Shown here: positions 26,288 through 37,145 of the stretch, piece after piece
Numbering within the stretch: position 1 is the stretch's first letter
Layout: each line of letters begins with the position of its first letter
Assembly: GCA_003116975.1 (NCBI GenBank)
Contig: BGKB01000008.1
Span: 186,001 to 250,000 of the forward strand
Reading direction: 5' to 3'
From: Aurantiochytrium sp. KH105
Taxonomy: Eukaryota > Sar > Bigyra > Thraustochytrida > Thraustochytriidae
Length of the DNA stretch: 64,000 nt
The notes under the pieces: generated by a model
Seen by the model: only the letters and a program-made list of their open reading frames with translations
The model's database searches: none
What the model was told of the DNA's origin: nothing
Made by a program: the position numbers and the translations under genes

Positions 26288-28897
26288 ATGCTGCGGACGG
26301 CGAGCCGGCGCGTGGCCGCGCAGGTCGCGCGCGGCGCGGCGGGGGCGCCTCGGGTGGCGGCGCCGCGGGTGGTGGCCGCGAGCGCGAGACTGGCGCCGGA
26401 AGGGTCGAGGAAGGCCGCCGCGCGGCACGGGCTCGCGGTGAACAAGGCGTGGGCCGAGTTCACCCGGCCGTGCGCCGCCGCAGGCGTAGCTGCCAGGCCT
26501 ATCCACGTGGCCACGGACGCGCCGGCGCCGCTTGACTGGTCGCTCCTGGACGGCGTGACCGCAGCCATCACTGAAGACCGTAAGTACCACTTTATCAAAG
26601 ATCGATAATGAATGCTGCAGCAGAAGGATCCCCTCTTTTCTCTCTTTTTTTCCTTTCTTTGTCCATCTCCTCGTACACCTTTTTGCGACCGATCAAATGG
26701 AATGGATTGGATCGGATTGGAATGGAAAGGAACTGAATTGAATTGAATTGAATGGGATAGTTTCGACAGAAACGAAACTTCTGCTGCTGCTGCCATCGCT
26801 AGTCGTGCCTGAGCTTGAGTGCGGGCGCGGGAGCGAGTACTCGAGTGAGCCTTCGAGTGAGCAAGCGAGCAAGCAAGTAAGCGAGTGCGCTGTGCCTTTT
26901 ATTTAGATCGACCGATAAAATGCAAGCAAGCAGAGAGCAAAAGATCACCACCCTGCTGAGTTAGCCGACTTGCGGGCGTCTGTCCACGGTGTTTGCGATT
27001 CGTACGCAGACTTGCTGTCGCTCGCTGGCTCGCTCGCTTTCTGGCTTGCTTGCTTGCCTGTGATGGAAAGCCTCCTGCGTCCTCGCGCATCCTTGCGGCC
27101 CAAGACCCATTCGTTTTTCTTGCTGTTCAGAGACGACTGCATCTTCAATGTTTGATTTGGAAAAAGGCAATCAGATGGGCTAACTTTTGCTCCGATGCCT
27201 CGCCTTGCGGGATTCCTGATCCATCTCGCCCATTCTTCCTCCCTCCATTTCGTTCCTTCCTTTTTCTTTTTCCTTTTTTCTTTTTTCGAGGAGCCGTCTA
27301 TTCTCTACGTGCCCTTGCTGCGCACCCTTCCTCAATTTGAATTCTGGGCCTCAATACTTGCACAGACTTTGCTGATGGTGGCATGGGCAAGCTCGAGTCC
27401 GCATTGGGCGTCTCCCTTGCTCAAGAGTGCGCGACCTCTGGCTTTGCAGGCAAGGAAGGCCAGTCTTTGTATCTACGCGTTGCGCGTAGTGATGATGCGA
27501 CCAAAGCTGCAAAGCAAATTCTCCTTGTTGGTCTCGGTCATGGCATGGGGGAGAAGGGCGCACCGTCGGCTCTCCAGCTTCGAAACTATGGTCTCCAAAT
27601 TGCCTCCAGTATGAAGTGGAACTCGCTTGAATCGCTGGGCCTGCTCGTGGTGGGAGAGTGTACCAAAGCTGGCGGCCAGGGAGAAATCGAAAAAAAGGAA
27701 GTGAATGCGCTCGCGCTCGATACAGCTGAAACATGCGCGGTGGTGTCGGCGATCCTCGCTCGCGCTGAGCCAGATCTGCGGTTCCGCTCTTCGCGTGCGC
27801 TTGCGAGTAGCACGGACTCGAGAAAGAAGAACGATGTGGCCATTCATGTTGCTGGCGGCGATCGAAATGGCCTTCTTCGGGGCAGCGCGGTTGCTCGGGG
27901 CATGCGCACTGCACTCGAGCTCGTCAATGCGCCTCCTAATTATGTTAACCCGACGACTCTGGCAGCTTTTGCTGAGCGGATCGCGTCAACCTCGGAACTC
28001 CTTGCGTGCAAGACCCTCAACGCCGAGCAATGCTCTGCGTTCGGAGAACATGGGATGCAGCTCTTCCTCGGCGTTGGAAGCGGCTCCGTGAACCCGCCGC
28101 AACTCATTCATCTTCGATACACATCGCCAGAATTTCTTAGCGATGGCAACGCCGAGCCTTTGCGCAAGATCGCCGTGGTGGGCAAAGGTGTTACTTTCGA
28201 CTCCGGGGGTTACAACCTCAAGGCTGGAGAAGGTTCGATGATCGACGTGATGAAATTTGACATGGGTGGCGCAGCTGCAACCCTTGGTGCCGCTGAGACG
28301 ATTCTGGCTCTCCAGCCGCCTGGAGTTCAGATCGACTTTATTGTCCCAGCGTGTGAAAATCTAATTTCGGGTGGAGCGATGCTGCCGGGCAGCGTCTTGC
28401 GCGCTTCGGACGGAACCACAGTGGAGGTGAACAATACAGATGCGGAGGGGCGACTTGCCCTTGCGGACGCTCTTCTTTATGCTCAAGCTCAGGGGGCGGA
28501 GGAAATCATTGATGTGGCGACGCTCACGGGCGCGTGCATCATTGCACTTGGCGACGAAACTGCAGGCGTGTTCGCTCATTCAGAAAGCTTTGCCAAGAGG
28601 CTGCTCGAAAGTGCCGCCGCTGCGGGGGAGAGCGTTTGGCGGATGCCCTTGCAACATGCTTATGCCAAGCAGCTCAAGAGTGATATCGCCGACATGAAGA
28701 ATACTGGCACGCGAGCGGGTGGATCCATCACGGCGGCGCTCTTTTTGCACCGTTTCATAAATCATGAAAAGGTGTCTTGGGCTCACGTGGACATTGCAGG
28801 TCCTGTGTGGGATGCTGCCAAGGGAACCGGAACTGGTTTTGGCGTTGCAACTTTGGTACATCACATTCTGGCCGGTGGCCAAACCTCGAACAAATAA
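26288..28897 (+). CDS. Mitochondrial-type leucyl aminopeptidase (peptidase family M17), two exons
   Basis: Exon 1 26288-26579 and exon 2 27366-28897, split by a 786 bp intron (GTAAGT donor, TTGCACAG acceptor). Splicing keeps the frame (GAC C/AC TTT) and yields 607 residues. Exon 1 encodes an Arg/Ala-rich presequence without acidic residues near its start (MLRTASRRVAAQVARG) and the first part of the N-terminal domain. Exon 2 has the M17 signatures: GKGVTFDSGGYNLKAG (catalytic Lys and metal Asp), MKFDMGGAAA and NTDAEGRLALADAL (about 454-467, with the second metal pair and catalytic Arg). The enzyme is a hexameric two-metal exopeptidase releasing N-terminal residues, here probably in mitochondria. 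The stop overlaps AAATAAATAAA. Confidence 0.93.
26580..27365 (+). other. Intron of the aminopeptidase gene
   Basis: A 786 bp intron with GTAAGT donor and ACAG acceptor after a pyrimidine-rich segment (27225-27300). It contains GAATTGAATTGAATT-type repeats (26701-26757) and AGCAAGCGAGC repeats (about 26858-26886). No separate gene inside. Confidence 0.85.
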
Positions 28898-29029
28898 ATA
28901 AAAACAAACGATTTCCAATGCTGCGTTTGCAAGACCAGAATAGTAAAGTATCGCAAAGCAAATTTGTTACACAAGAGAGCTTCTCTTTGCGCGCCTTCGC
29001 TTTTGATTTTTGAGATTTTAAAAGGTCCT

Positions 29030-30550
29030 CTACGCAACATCCAGAACTTCGCCCACGGCAAGACTTCCGCAATGGCTTTGGAGTTTGTGCTCGCGATGCA
29101 TCGTTGCCAATGCAGCTTGTGCCTGTAGCTCTGGCACATTTTCATTGGCGAGTTGATGAGTCTGCGATAGATCGGACGCTAAGTCGAAAACGACGAGGTC
29201 AGACGTATGACCGCATGCTGGCAACTTGCCCGTGCGAGGCCCAAAGCAAAGGAAAGCAAGACTGCCATTACGCACAAGTTGTCCGAATCCTTTAGGATGT
29301 TCATGTGGTCCACAATACTCCATATATTGATTGGCTACGGGCGAGTGTGACTGGCCCCGAAGAGCGCCGGATTTGTCCTTGCCATCAATATTCGTTTCCG
29401 TGAGCGGTAAACCAAGAAAGCCAGCAAGAGTTGGCAGCCAGTCGTAAAAGTTGAAGTGAACGTCACTCCAGCGGCCCGCGGGAAGAACCCCAGGCCACCG
29501 CAATACAAACGGCACTCGATGGCCACCCTCGGAAAGACTCCGCTTGAAGCCGCGAAGGGGCCCGCTCGAGTTGAAGAACCTGTAGCTATGATCGCCCTCA
29601 TTTGACGCACCGTTGTCCGAGGAAAACATGACGAGCGTGTTTGCAGTGAGATTCAATCTATCCAGTGCATCAAGAATAATTCCAGCCTGCTCGTCAAAGG
29701 CAGCAACCGCGGCGGCATATTGCACTTCATGCAGACCCCAAGCATTGCGCATGTGCGCGAGGCGCGAGCGTCCAATTCGAGGCACGGGAGAGCCATGCTC
29801 GTCGTTCGAACCAACGTCCCCAGCATGGGGGGTTGTGTGAGATACGAAGATGGCAAAGGGACGAGTATCGGCGGAGGCGACGTGGTGGCTCAAAAACGCG
29901 AGGGTCTCGCGAGTGAAAGTGTCCCCAGACCACTCGCATTTCTCAAGGGAAGCCCACCCGCCGCACGACGCATATGACGCATTGTAGTTCTTTGAAACTG
30001 CCGTAAAGTCCCAACCTCTGTAGACATGGGACGGATAGTAGTTGTGGCAGTTCCGCTGGTCAACCTGGCCTACAAATTCTTCAAAGCCTGCGTCCAGAGG
30101 GAAACCTCCTTGAGCTTTGGTACCAAGGCCCCATTTGCCAAAGAGAGCAGTGCGATAGTTGCCTTGCTCGCGCAACAGCGAGGCCCACGTTTGCCGCACG
30201 TGCGCGATCGTTCCAATATCATTGTCGCGGACGGGGCATCTTCCAGTGTGCAGGCCTGTCATGAAGGTGCAGCGCGACGGGGCGCAGACGGGCGCCCCTG
30301 CGTGCGCGTCCGAAAGGCTGAGCCCCTGTGCTGCGAGCTTGTCAAGTACAGGGGTCTCGACCGCGCGGCCCAACGGGACCTTGAAGCGGCGCCGCATGAA
30401 GCTTGGGTCCGCGAACCCCATGTCGTCTGCCAAAAGAACGACCACGTTCGGACGCTGCGGCGCATCCGCAACGCTTGCACCCTTACTTGTGCCGACGAGT
30501 GCAGCGAGTGCGGCAGCTACAGCCCACAGAGGCTGGCTCAAGACGCGCAT
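29030..30550 (-). CDS. Secreted arylsulfatase-type sulfatase
   Basis: A 506-residue protein with a signal peptide (MRVLSQPLWAVAAALAAL, cleavage near 22-26). RPNVVVLLADDMG (33-45) carries the metal Asp pair. CAPSRCTFMTG from Cys89 is the full C-x-P-S-R-x-x-x-x-T-G signature, so formylglycine maturation is expected. FGKWGLG (Lys139) and SSDNGASNEGDH are the other active-site segments. It resembles arylsulfatase A/B and GALNS-type enzymes that remove sulfate from galactose, GalNAc or similar. Possible N-glycosylation sites and several Cys agree with secretion or a lysosome-like compartment. It lies 133 bp from the convergent aminopeptidase stop and directly downstream of the first sulfotransferase, in the same orientation. 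Confidence 0.93.
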   Translation of the reverse strand: MRVLSQPLWAVAAALAALVGTSKGASVADAPQRPNVVVLLADDMGFADPSFMRRRFKVPLGRAVETPVLDKLAAQGLSLSDAHAGAPVCAPSRCTFMTGLHTGRCPVRDNDIGTIAHVRQTWASLLREQGNYRTALFGKWGLGTKAQGGFPLDAGFEEFVGQVDQRNCHNYYPSHVYRGWDFTAVSKNYNASYASCGGWASLEKCEWSGDTFTRETLAFLSHHVASADTRPFAIFVSHTTPHAGDVGSNDEHGSPVPRIGRSRLAHMRNAWGLHEVQYAAAVAAFDEQAGIILDALDRLNLTANTLVMFSSDNGASNEGDHSYRFFNSSGPLRGFKRSLSEGGHRVPFVLRWPGVLPAGRWSDVHFNFYDWLPTLAGFLGLPLTETNIDGKDKSGALRGQSHSPVANQYMEYCGPHEHPKGFGQLVRNGSLAFLCFGPRTGKLPACGHTSDLVVFDLASDLSQTHQLANENVPELQAQAALATMHREHKLQSHCGSLAVGEVLDVA

Positions 30551-30764
30551 GGCCAGCTATAATAGTCCGTGCGCAATGCTATCCTGAAAGTCTCGCGGCT
30601 CTGTGCTTCAAGTTAGTTTTACAGTTGTGTATACAGTTCGAGGAAGGAAGAAGGTCATCAACAGGATTCAACTCAGTAGTGTCCCAGGTACTATTCCCGC
30701 CAGGAAGACCACTGTGGCGGCACGCCAGCCCAGGAAGTTTCGAGTTACCACTTAGATGTTAGAC

Positions 30765-31847
30765 CTAGGGTCCTAATTCGAAACGAGGATGCGTCCAAGA
30801 CTTCGGAATGAGTTCCACGTCTGAAAGCATTTCAAGATTGTAAGTGCGTTGTGCTTCCCAGACGCGCTTGGCTCGCGTAGATATCATACCCTCCAGCTTG
30901 CTCAGAACTTCCGCGCCTCCCTTAGGGCTTACCCTGTAGGGCTTGTCCGGATTGTACCAGAGCTTGAGAAAGTTTTCTTGAAAGTCGCTCTCACTCGGAA
31001 GGAAGACGCCCTTAATACCTACTTCCACAAACTTTGCGTGCAAGAACTTCGCCAGTTCGTACGGCTCTGTCATCATCTGAAAGTGACTGACCTGTATGAT
31101 GGTCGCGTCCGTGCGTCTGCAAGCCTGGATTGCGCGCACATTGTACTCTTCCCAGAGTTCGAGATTGGTCTCAAGAGGCCACTTGCGAACAAAGGGGACG
31201 AACCTCGAGGCTACTTCAATTGGATCTCGATGCGGAATAATACAAATGCGCTTGCGATCCGTGACTTGGGTCAGGTATGCCTCTGCAAGGAGACACAGGC
31301 GCGGATCCTTCAGGACCCAAGACTTCTCGGGTCCGGCGCGCGCATCAAGCCAGTCAAGGACTTTCTTCACCTCCTGGACGTATTCGGTTTGTTCCTGGAG
31401 GGATGCGCGATCCCACTCGTGCCCGTATGCTGGCCAACGGGGGGCCGTCTTATCAGCGGTTTTAAGAAGAAACCTTTCATTCAAGTGTTCTGCCATTGCG
31501 AGCTCAAAGTACTTTACTTGGTTTCCACGCAGAGAAAGGAGATCAGTTCGATTGCCTGCTTCAAGCCCAAGATTCATGAGAAGGAGAGTAAGGATTGAAG
31601 TGCCCGTATGGTGCATTCCAGTGACGAGCACCGCCGCCGCGCCGGGCGCATCATTGGCTGAAGCGTTGACTAAAGTGTGTGAAGAAGAGTTTACGGAATG
31701 TAGGGGCACTGGTGAAACGACGTACTCGGGCTGCAGAATATCAAACGACCCTCCGTCTATACTGCTGCGCAACCATTGGCCCACGAGCATGCCGACGCAA
31801 AAGCATAATATGCACACAGTGGAGAAGAGCCAGGGGCGGCAGCGCAT
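30765..31847 (-). CDS. Golgi-type sulfotransferase-like protein, copy 1
   Basis: A 360-residue type II membrane protein: TM at about 6-24, Ser-rich stem, then a P-loop-like PAPS-binding segment VTGMHHTGTSILTLLL (75-90). Further conserved points are SWVLKDPRLCLL (175-186) and PHRDPIEVASRF (204-215), which fits the 3'-phosphate-binding loop of sulfotransferases. The likely reaction is transfer of sulfate from PAPS to a glycan in the Golgi; the acceptor is unknown. A close copy lies at 35238-36344 in the same orientation. The two proteins agree over nearly their full length and differ mainly near the ends; here a single-base difference before the stop adds LGP. Confidence 0.82.
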   Translation of the reverse strand: MRCRPWLFSTVCILCFCVGMLVGQWLRSSIDGGSFDILQPEYVVSPVPLHSVNSSSHTLVNASANDAPGAAAVLVTGMHHTGTSILTLLLMNLGLEAGNRTDLLSLRGNQVKYFELAMAEHLNERFLLKTADKTAPRWPAYGHEWDRASLQEQTEYVQEVKKVLDWLDARAGPEKSWVLKDPRLCLLAEAYLTQVTDRKRICIIPHRDPIEVASRFVPFVRKWPLETNLELWEEYNVRAIQACRRTDATIIQVSHFQMMTEPYELAKFLHAKFVEVGIKGVFLPSESDFQENFLKLWYNPDKPYRVSPKGGAEVLSKLEGMISTRAKRVWEAQRTYNLEMLSDVELIPKSWTHPRFELGP

Positions 31848-34800
31848 ATTCGCTTGCGTTGCAACAATGTTAGCGTCGCCCTTTCCTCGGTGGCCTGTCG
31901 CGACTGTCTCGTTCGTTTCTCACGAGTTGACAAGGAGCGGCAGACGTTGCGCCACGTCCGCGACGAGAACAAGAGACCCTCTTCTATCTACCTCGTAGCT
32001 AGGGCCATACGAGCACGCGTGTCTTGGTGGGTTGTGCGGCACAAGAGTTTCTTGGCCAGCCTGGAAACGACGTCTGCCCATGGCCCCAGGAGGAAATAAA
32101 AAATAGGCCAAGACGCGGTGCCCGGGAAAAGTCTCGTTAAAATTAAAATTGTATACCATGCACACTACTAAAATTTATCTCTCCCTTCTTATCACTTTGG
32201 CCGCGAGTGAGTTATAACTTCGAAAATTATGTTTGGGCCATTTTTATTTCGTTTTAGGCAATAAGAGCTGCCCTGGACCGTCGGTCACTGTGCCACGGTT
32301 CTGGTGACTCGGAAGGAGGGGCTTGATCCAGGAAAGCAAGACTCTTATCCAGGCGTATCCCGTCGCAAGCGCGCGGTCTATCGAGTAACGAAACAGATCT
32401 CGCGACAGCGCCCCTCTCTAGGCCTACAGCATTCTTTGGCATCCCGTGTCCTCCATACACGACATTCGCATTTTGCGAGTTGGGTTTCAAGTTCATGTCG
32501 TACTTTGCAACTCGTGCAGGCCAGTGTCGACGCTACGACCACGTTCCATGCACAAGTTTTTGCAAAGCTTTCGAAATTAAAATGGGTTTCACCAAGGCGC
32601 AAGGAAATGCTGTCGGATTTATTTTTTTGTTTGAGGAAACCAAAAACTAGGAAAACCAAAAAAAGACCAGAAACCCCTCGGACATCCCAGAGTCAAAGAG
32701 CAAGTTCACTACGGATCTCTCTGGATCCTAGATTAGCAACCAGAGATGATACACCAGCGTTTTGAAAACAATGGACTGGTGCTAGTTTTTACAAGATAGA
32801 AAAGCGAAGTTTCCAAGGTATGCTCAGAGAATCGAAGGATGGGTTCATTAGTTGGTCGTTTACAACCAATAATGAATTCTCGTCGCCGCCAGCACTTGTG
32901 TCCGTGTAGTATTTATGGGGAATACACATAGACCCTAGAGGGAAAGAATTTAACATTTGTTTTCACCTCTCACGAATCTATAGACAGCAGCATGAAGTGA
33001 CCGAGATTCGGGATGACAAGAATTGGCAAGGGCTTTGTGCTTGTTGGGAAATGGAAATGACGTGAGCAGACAGCAGCGCCACAGAAGTAACGAGGTCAAT
33101 TTGGCACCCATGGGAAGTCTCTTGTAGAATTGCCGCGCAAACAACCATCCAATCTCAGCAGCCACTAGTTCGTGCGACATTAAGGTAAGTCTAACATCGC
33201 TCAGAGCATGAACCAACACGACCAAAAATTTGTGATCATCAAGCTTTTCACTACATCCTCAAGACGACATTTAAGGTGAGAAGAAGCATCGAGCTCCACC
33301 ACCAGATAATTTTGTCTCAGCAGAAGTATAACTACCCTAGGCATTCTTAGCGTACTTTTGAGAAAATGGACTGTAAGATGGATTCTGTTTAACGCTGGTT
33401 AGCTACGGATGATTCGGATCTGCTGGTGCTGGGACTGCTTTGTCTTGGCGCCAGCTCCAAGACTTGAATAAGTGATGTACAGAGACGCTGGTGAGGGGCA
33501 CGGGCCTGTTCTGAGGCTTACCAGCTAGGGGATGTTCACTGCCGTGACTTTGTAGTCCACCCTCACCAAGTACACTGACTGCAACATGAGGCTTTAGATG
33601 AGACTTCCCATGGGCGAAAGGTTGACGCCGCCTGGTCCATGCCGTCCAACCGTGGTGGCGTCATTCTTTATCCTCGATACGTACTTAGGATACTAGCAAT
33701 CCATTTGACTCTACATACTTCACCAGATATGAACCTGCTTTCTTCGTGTAGTCATGGTGACTGTGGATGCGTTATGGACGCGATTTTCGAGGAAGGAAAG
33801 TAAAGCGGCTCAAGCTGAAGCACCTTGAAAGAGAAGGTGGACCAGAATGTGTGAATTTTGAAAAGCAGGGTTTCTTGAGTATGCAAAGGCGTTGGAATCC
33901 TCAATCAGAAGCTCCCTTGGAACTGCGGTCAGACTGCGAGCCTTTCGCTCACGGATGGCATTGGATGCAAGCGAGTATTTATGGCACGATGCAAGTCCAA
34001 CAAATCGATGAATTGCCCTTATAGTAGCTATGCCTGACTCGGAGCGAGTGCATACGGAAAAGAGACCATCATTGGGCCCGGTCTCCAAAAAATATCTAAT
34101 CGCGCAACGCAAATTTGAGACCTACTTAGCTTGGCCTAACTTGACTTTGTCCTTCTTCGACTGTTGCTCTGTTGCAGAAGGTGCCGTGAACAGAATACAA
34201 GGGTAGGCTGGCTGTCAACTGGCTTTGCACGCCTGTCATCGTCTTGAAGTGATTTCTTCCTGGTCGATGTTGTTCGGTTGCGATGCTGGGTAAGAATAAT
34301 TGCGCTCGTCGCCGAGCACTTGTTTGTAAACTTCGATGAATTCATACAAAACAACGCGTTTGGCTTATGCCGAGCGAGTACTTTTTCTAAATTGAGCACC
34401 AGTGAGATGTCTGATCTGCACATGCCTTGGCTATTGCCTCGGGCATACTTCAATGAGCTCAAAGGGTGCACGGAATGCTCCTTTATTGTATTTTCTATGC
34501 AGGTACCTTGCTGGCAATCTTGAATCCTTGCTTCAATTCCACTGCTTTTTTGAAAATTCACATTCAAATGCGTTCCATGTCTACGAAGCGATAGTAGCCA
34601 GACTTCGTACATCCGTATACCTACGTCTATACGTCTGCCGGGTAGCTGCGAACTTGCAGGTCTTGGTCACTTGCCACAAGGAACGACAGCGTACCGGGAA
34701 AGATATTTTCTCACGATTGGCTCGCATCCTTGAGCTTGCGCGCACGCGAAACGTGTCATTTTCTTGTATAAATTTGGCTTTGAGACATCTCGCACCCGCA

Positions 34801-35237
34801 AACCAGAGCGGCGAGCAACTGTATAGCTGTTCGCAAACGAAGGTTCTTAACGCGTGCTGTGGCGTGTAGCTTCAATGTTTTTTTCTCTGTCACCCTGGCG
34901 TCCTTCTTCGCTCTCGTCATCTTACGCCCCTCAGCGCCAGTAGCTGTGGCTGCAGTCCATACAGGCTGGCTCAAGACATTGGCTCAAGACACTAACTCGA
35001 GACAGGCTCGGCACGCAGTGCTCGCCTGAAAGTCTCGCGACCTGATACCCGAATGCTTCAAGTCAGTTTTACGATTGTGTACAGTGCGAGTTGAGGAAAG
35101 AAGATCATCAATAGGATCCAAGTCAGCGGCATGCTAGAAAACTACCAGCCAGGAAAACCACTCACTGTGGCGGCATGCCTGCCCAACGAATTTTGGGTTG
35201 CCAGTTGGGTTGCCACTTAGATGTTAGGCCTAGGGTT
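31848..35237. other. 3.4 kb gene-free stretch between sulfotransferase copies
   Basis: I see no convincing gene. Most of it is AT-richer than the rest of the window and ORFs are short and compositionally random. The first 130 bp match the upstream flank of copy 2. The last part (about 34925-35237) matches the sulfatase 5' end and the spacer found at 30500-30765. The middle (32.1-34.9 kb) shows no terminal repeats or transposase/RT motif that I can read. Confidence 0.5.
34925..34990 (-). pseudogene. Relic of a sulfatase 5' end
   Basis: On the minus strand, GTCTTGAGCCAGCCT followed by diverged sequence matches the start of the arylsulfatase at 30550 (LSQPLWAVAAALAAL there, LSQPVWTAATATGAEG here) and breaks off after the signal-peptide region. 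It sits in the same position relative to sulfotransferase copy 2 as the real sulfatase does to copy 1. It is a remnant of the duplicated segment, not a functional gene. Confidence 0.6.
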
Positions 35238-36344
35238 CTATTCGAAACGAGGATGCGTCCAAGACTTCGGAATGAGTTCCGCATCTGAAAGCATCTCAAG
35301 ATTATATGTGCGTTGTGCTTCCCAGACGCGCTTGGCTCGCGTAGATATCATACCCTTCAGCTTGCTCAGAACGTCCGCCCCTCCCTTAGGGCTTACTTTG
35401 TAGGGCTTGTCCGGATTGAACCAGAGCTTGAGAAATCGTTGTTGAAAATCATTCTCACTCGGAAGGAAGACGCCCTTGACCCCTGCATCCACAAGCTTTG
35501 CGTGCAGGTATTTCGCCAGTTCGTACGGCTCTGTCATCATCTGAAAGTGACTGACCTGTACGATGGTCGCGCCCGTGCGCCTGCAGGCCTGGATTGCGCG
35601 CACATTGTACTCTTCCCAGAGTTCGAGGTTGGTCTCAAGAGGCCAGCCGCGAGCAAAGGGGACGAACCTCGAGGCTACTTCGATTGGATCTCGATGCGGA
35701 ATAATGCAAATGCGCTTGCGATCCGTGACTTGGGTCAGGTATGCTTCAGCGAGAAGACACAGGCGTGGGTCCTTCAAAACCCAAGATTTCTCGGGCCCGG
35801 TGTACGCATCAAGCCAGTCGAGGACTTTCTTCACCTCCTGGACGTATTCGGTTTGTTCTTGAAGGGATGCGCGATCCCACTCGTGCCCGTATGCTGGCCA
35901 AGGGGGGTTGGTCTTGTCCGTGGTTTTGAGAAGAAAGTCCTCGTTTAGATGCTCCGCCCTAGCGAGCTCAAAGTACTTGACTTTGTTCCCGGGCAGAAAT
36001 AGGAGATCGGATCGCCTGCCTGCCTCAAGCCCAAGATTCATGAGAAGGAGAGTAAGGATTGAAGTGCCCGTATGATGCATCCCGGTGACGAGCACGGCCG
36101 CCGCGCCGGGTGCGTCATCGGCTGAAGCGCTGACTGAAGGGTGTGGAGAAGAGTTTACGGCATGTAGGGGCGTCGGCGAAACGACGTACTCGGGCTTCAA
36201 AGAATCGAGCGTCTCCCGGTCTACGCCGCGCAACCAAGGGCCTACGAGTATGCCGACGCAAAAGCAAAATACGCACGCGACGTAGAAGAGCCAGAAATGG
36301 CGATACATTGTTGTGCGCAGCGCAAAAACGTTCGCGTTACCCAT
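35238..36344 (-). CDS. Golgi-type sulfotransferase-like protein, copy 2
   Basis: A 368-residue paralogue of the protein at 30765-31847, with the same order: TM (about 18-36), Ser-rich stem, VTGMHHTGTSILTLLL P-loop-like segment, SWVLKDPRLCLL and PHRDPIEVASRF. The ATG at 36344 adds 12 residues relative to copy 1; Met13 (MYRHFWLF) aligns with the copy 1 start, so either could be used. All putative PAPS-contact segments are intact in both copies, so both may be active. It is divergent from the nucleotide-sugar transporter, a sensible partner in the Golgi lumen. Confidence 0.82.
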   Translation of the reverse strand: MGNANVFALRTTMYRHFWLFYVACVFCFCVGILVGPWLRGVDRETLDSLKPEYVVSPTPLHAVNSSPHPSVSASADDAPGAAAVLVTGMHHTGTSILTLLLMNLGLEAGRRSDLLFLPGNKVKYFELARAEHLNEDFLLKTTDKTNPPWPAYGHEWDRASLQEQTEYVQEVKKVLDWLDAYTGPEKSWVLKDPRLCLLAEAYLTQVTDRKRICIIPHRDPIEVASRFVPFARGWPLETNLELWEEYNVRAIQACRRTGATIVQVSHFQMMTEPYELAKYLHAKLVDAGVKGVFLPSENDFQQRFLKLWFNPDKPYKVSPKGGADVLSKLKGMISTRAKRVWEAQRTYNLEMLSDAELIPKSWTHPRFE

Positions 36345-37145
36345 GCTTGTTGTGGACTGTCGCGTTTCCTCGTTTGCTTGCCACGCGTCGGCGAGCGTCT
36401 TGGCTGGACAGAAAGCTTTGGATGTTACGTCACGTCCGCGACGGCAAGACCTGGCCCCGCCGACTCCTGGGTTCTTGTGGATGACCAGCGCGCGTGTGCG
36501 CGCGGATGAGCGCGCACGAGCGTCGCAGAGGCCCTGGCGATGGGCTCGACAGACCGTATTGGGTTAGTTTGCCTGCTTCATCTTTGCCCCATGAAAATAT
36601 CGGAGAAAAGAAAAGAAAGAAGCTCGTGCCGCGGCGTGCAACCGTTGGTGCCTCGATTTTGCTTGACTGACCTCTTGACGTGGGCAGCAGGGGGAAGCGC
36701 TTGGTCTCAGGCAAGGATCCGACAGAGTGATCAGGTTATTCATAGGCCTACTTGCAAGCCGCCAAACCTTATAGCTGTTGCCGACGCGGTCCTGGTGTTA
36801 TACAAAGTAATCTAGGCGACCCTATACATGCCAGTGATGGGGAAAGGCATGGTGATGCTATGAAAGGAGTAGAAGGTGCTAGGCACAACCTTGGTAGGCC
36901 TGGACCTAGTCACAATCTAGGCTAGTAGCGCGTGTGCAAACCACCTTTGATCGTGACGCCAAAAGTGGAGAGAAAGCGAGCGTTCGGACGCATCTACTCG
37001 CGCGGGTGGCAGCTGGTCATTTGCCAGCAGCCGCTGACCTGTACGGCCGCCAGCGTTGGCGAGACGGCAACCGCGCAAGAAGCGATTCACCTCACAACAC
37101 TGCCGCCTTCGCTGGCACCGCAAGACCAGGGTGAGGCAATACGGA
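36345..37145. promoter_or_regulatory. Divergent intergenic region, ST copy 2/nucleotide-sugar transporter
   Basis: A spacer between two divergent starts. The first 100 bp resemble the upstream flank of ST copy 1. GCGCG-rich stretches lie at 36487-36520. No other gene. Confidence 0.4.

Noticed and set aside
34136..34612. Minus-strand ORF of 158 codons
   Set aside because: Random-looking composition in an AT-rich block; no family resemblance or neighbouring coding signal.
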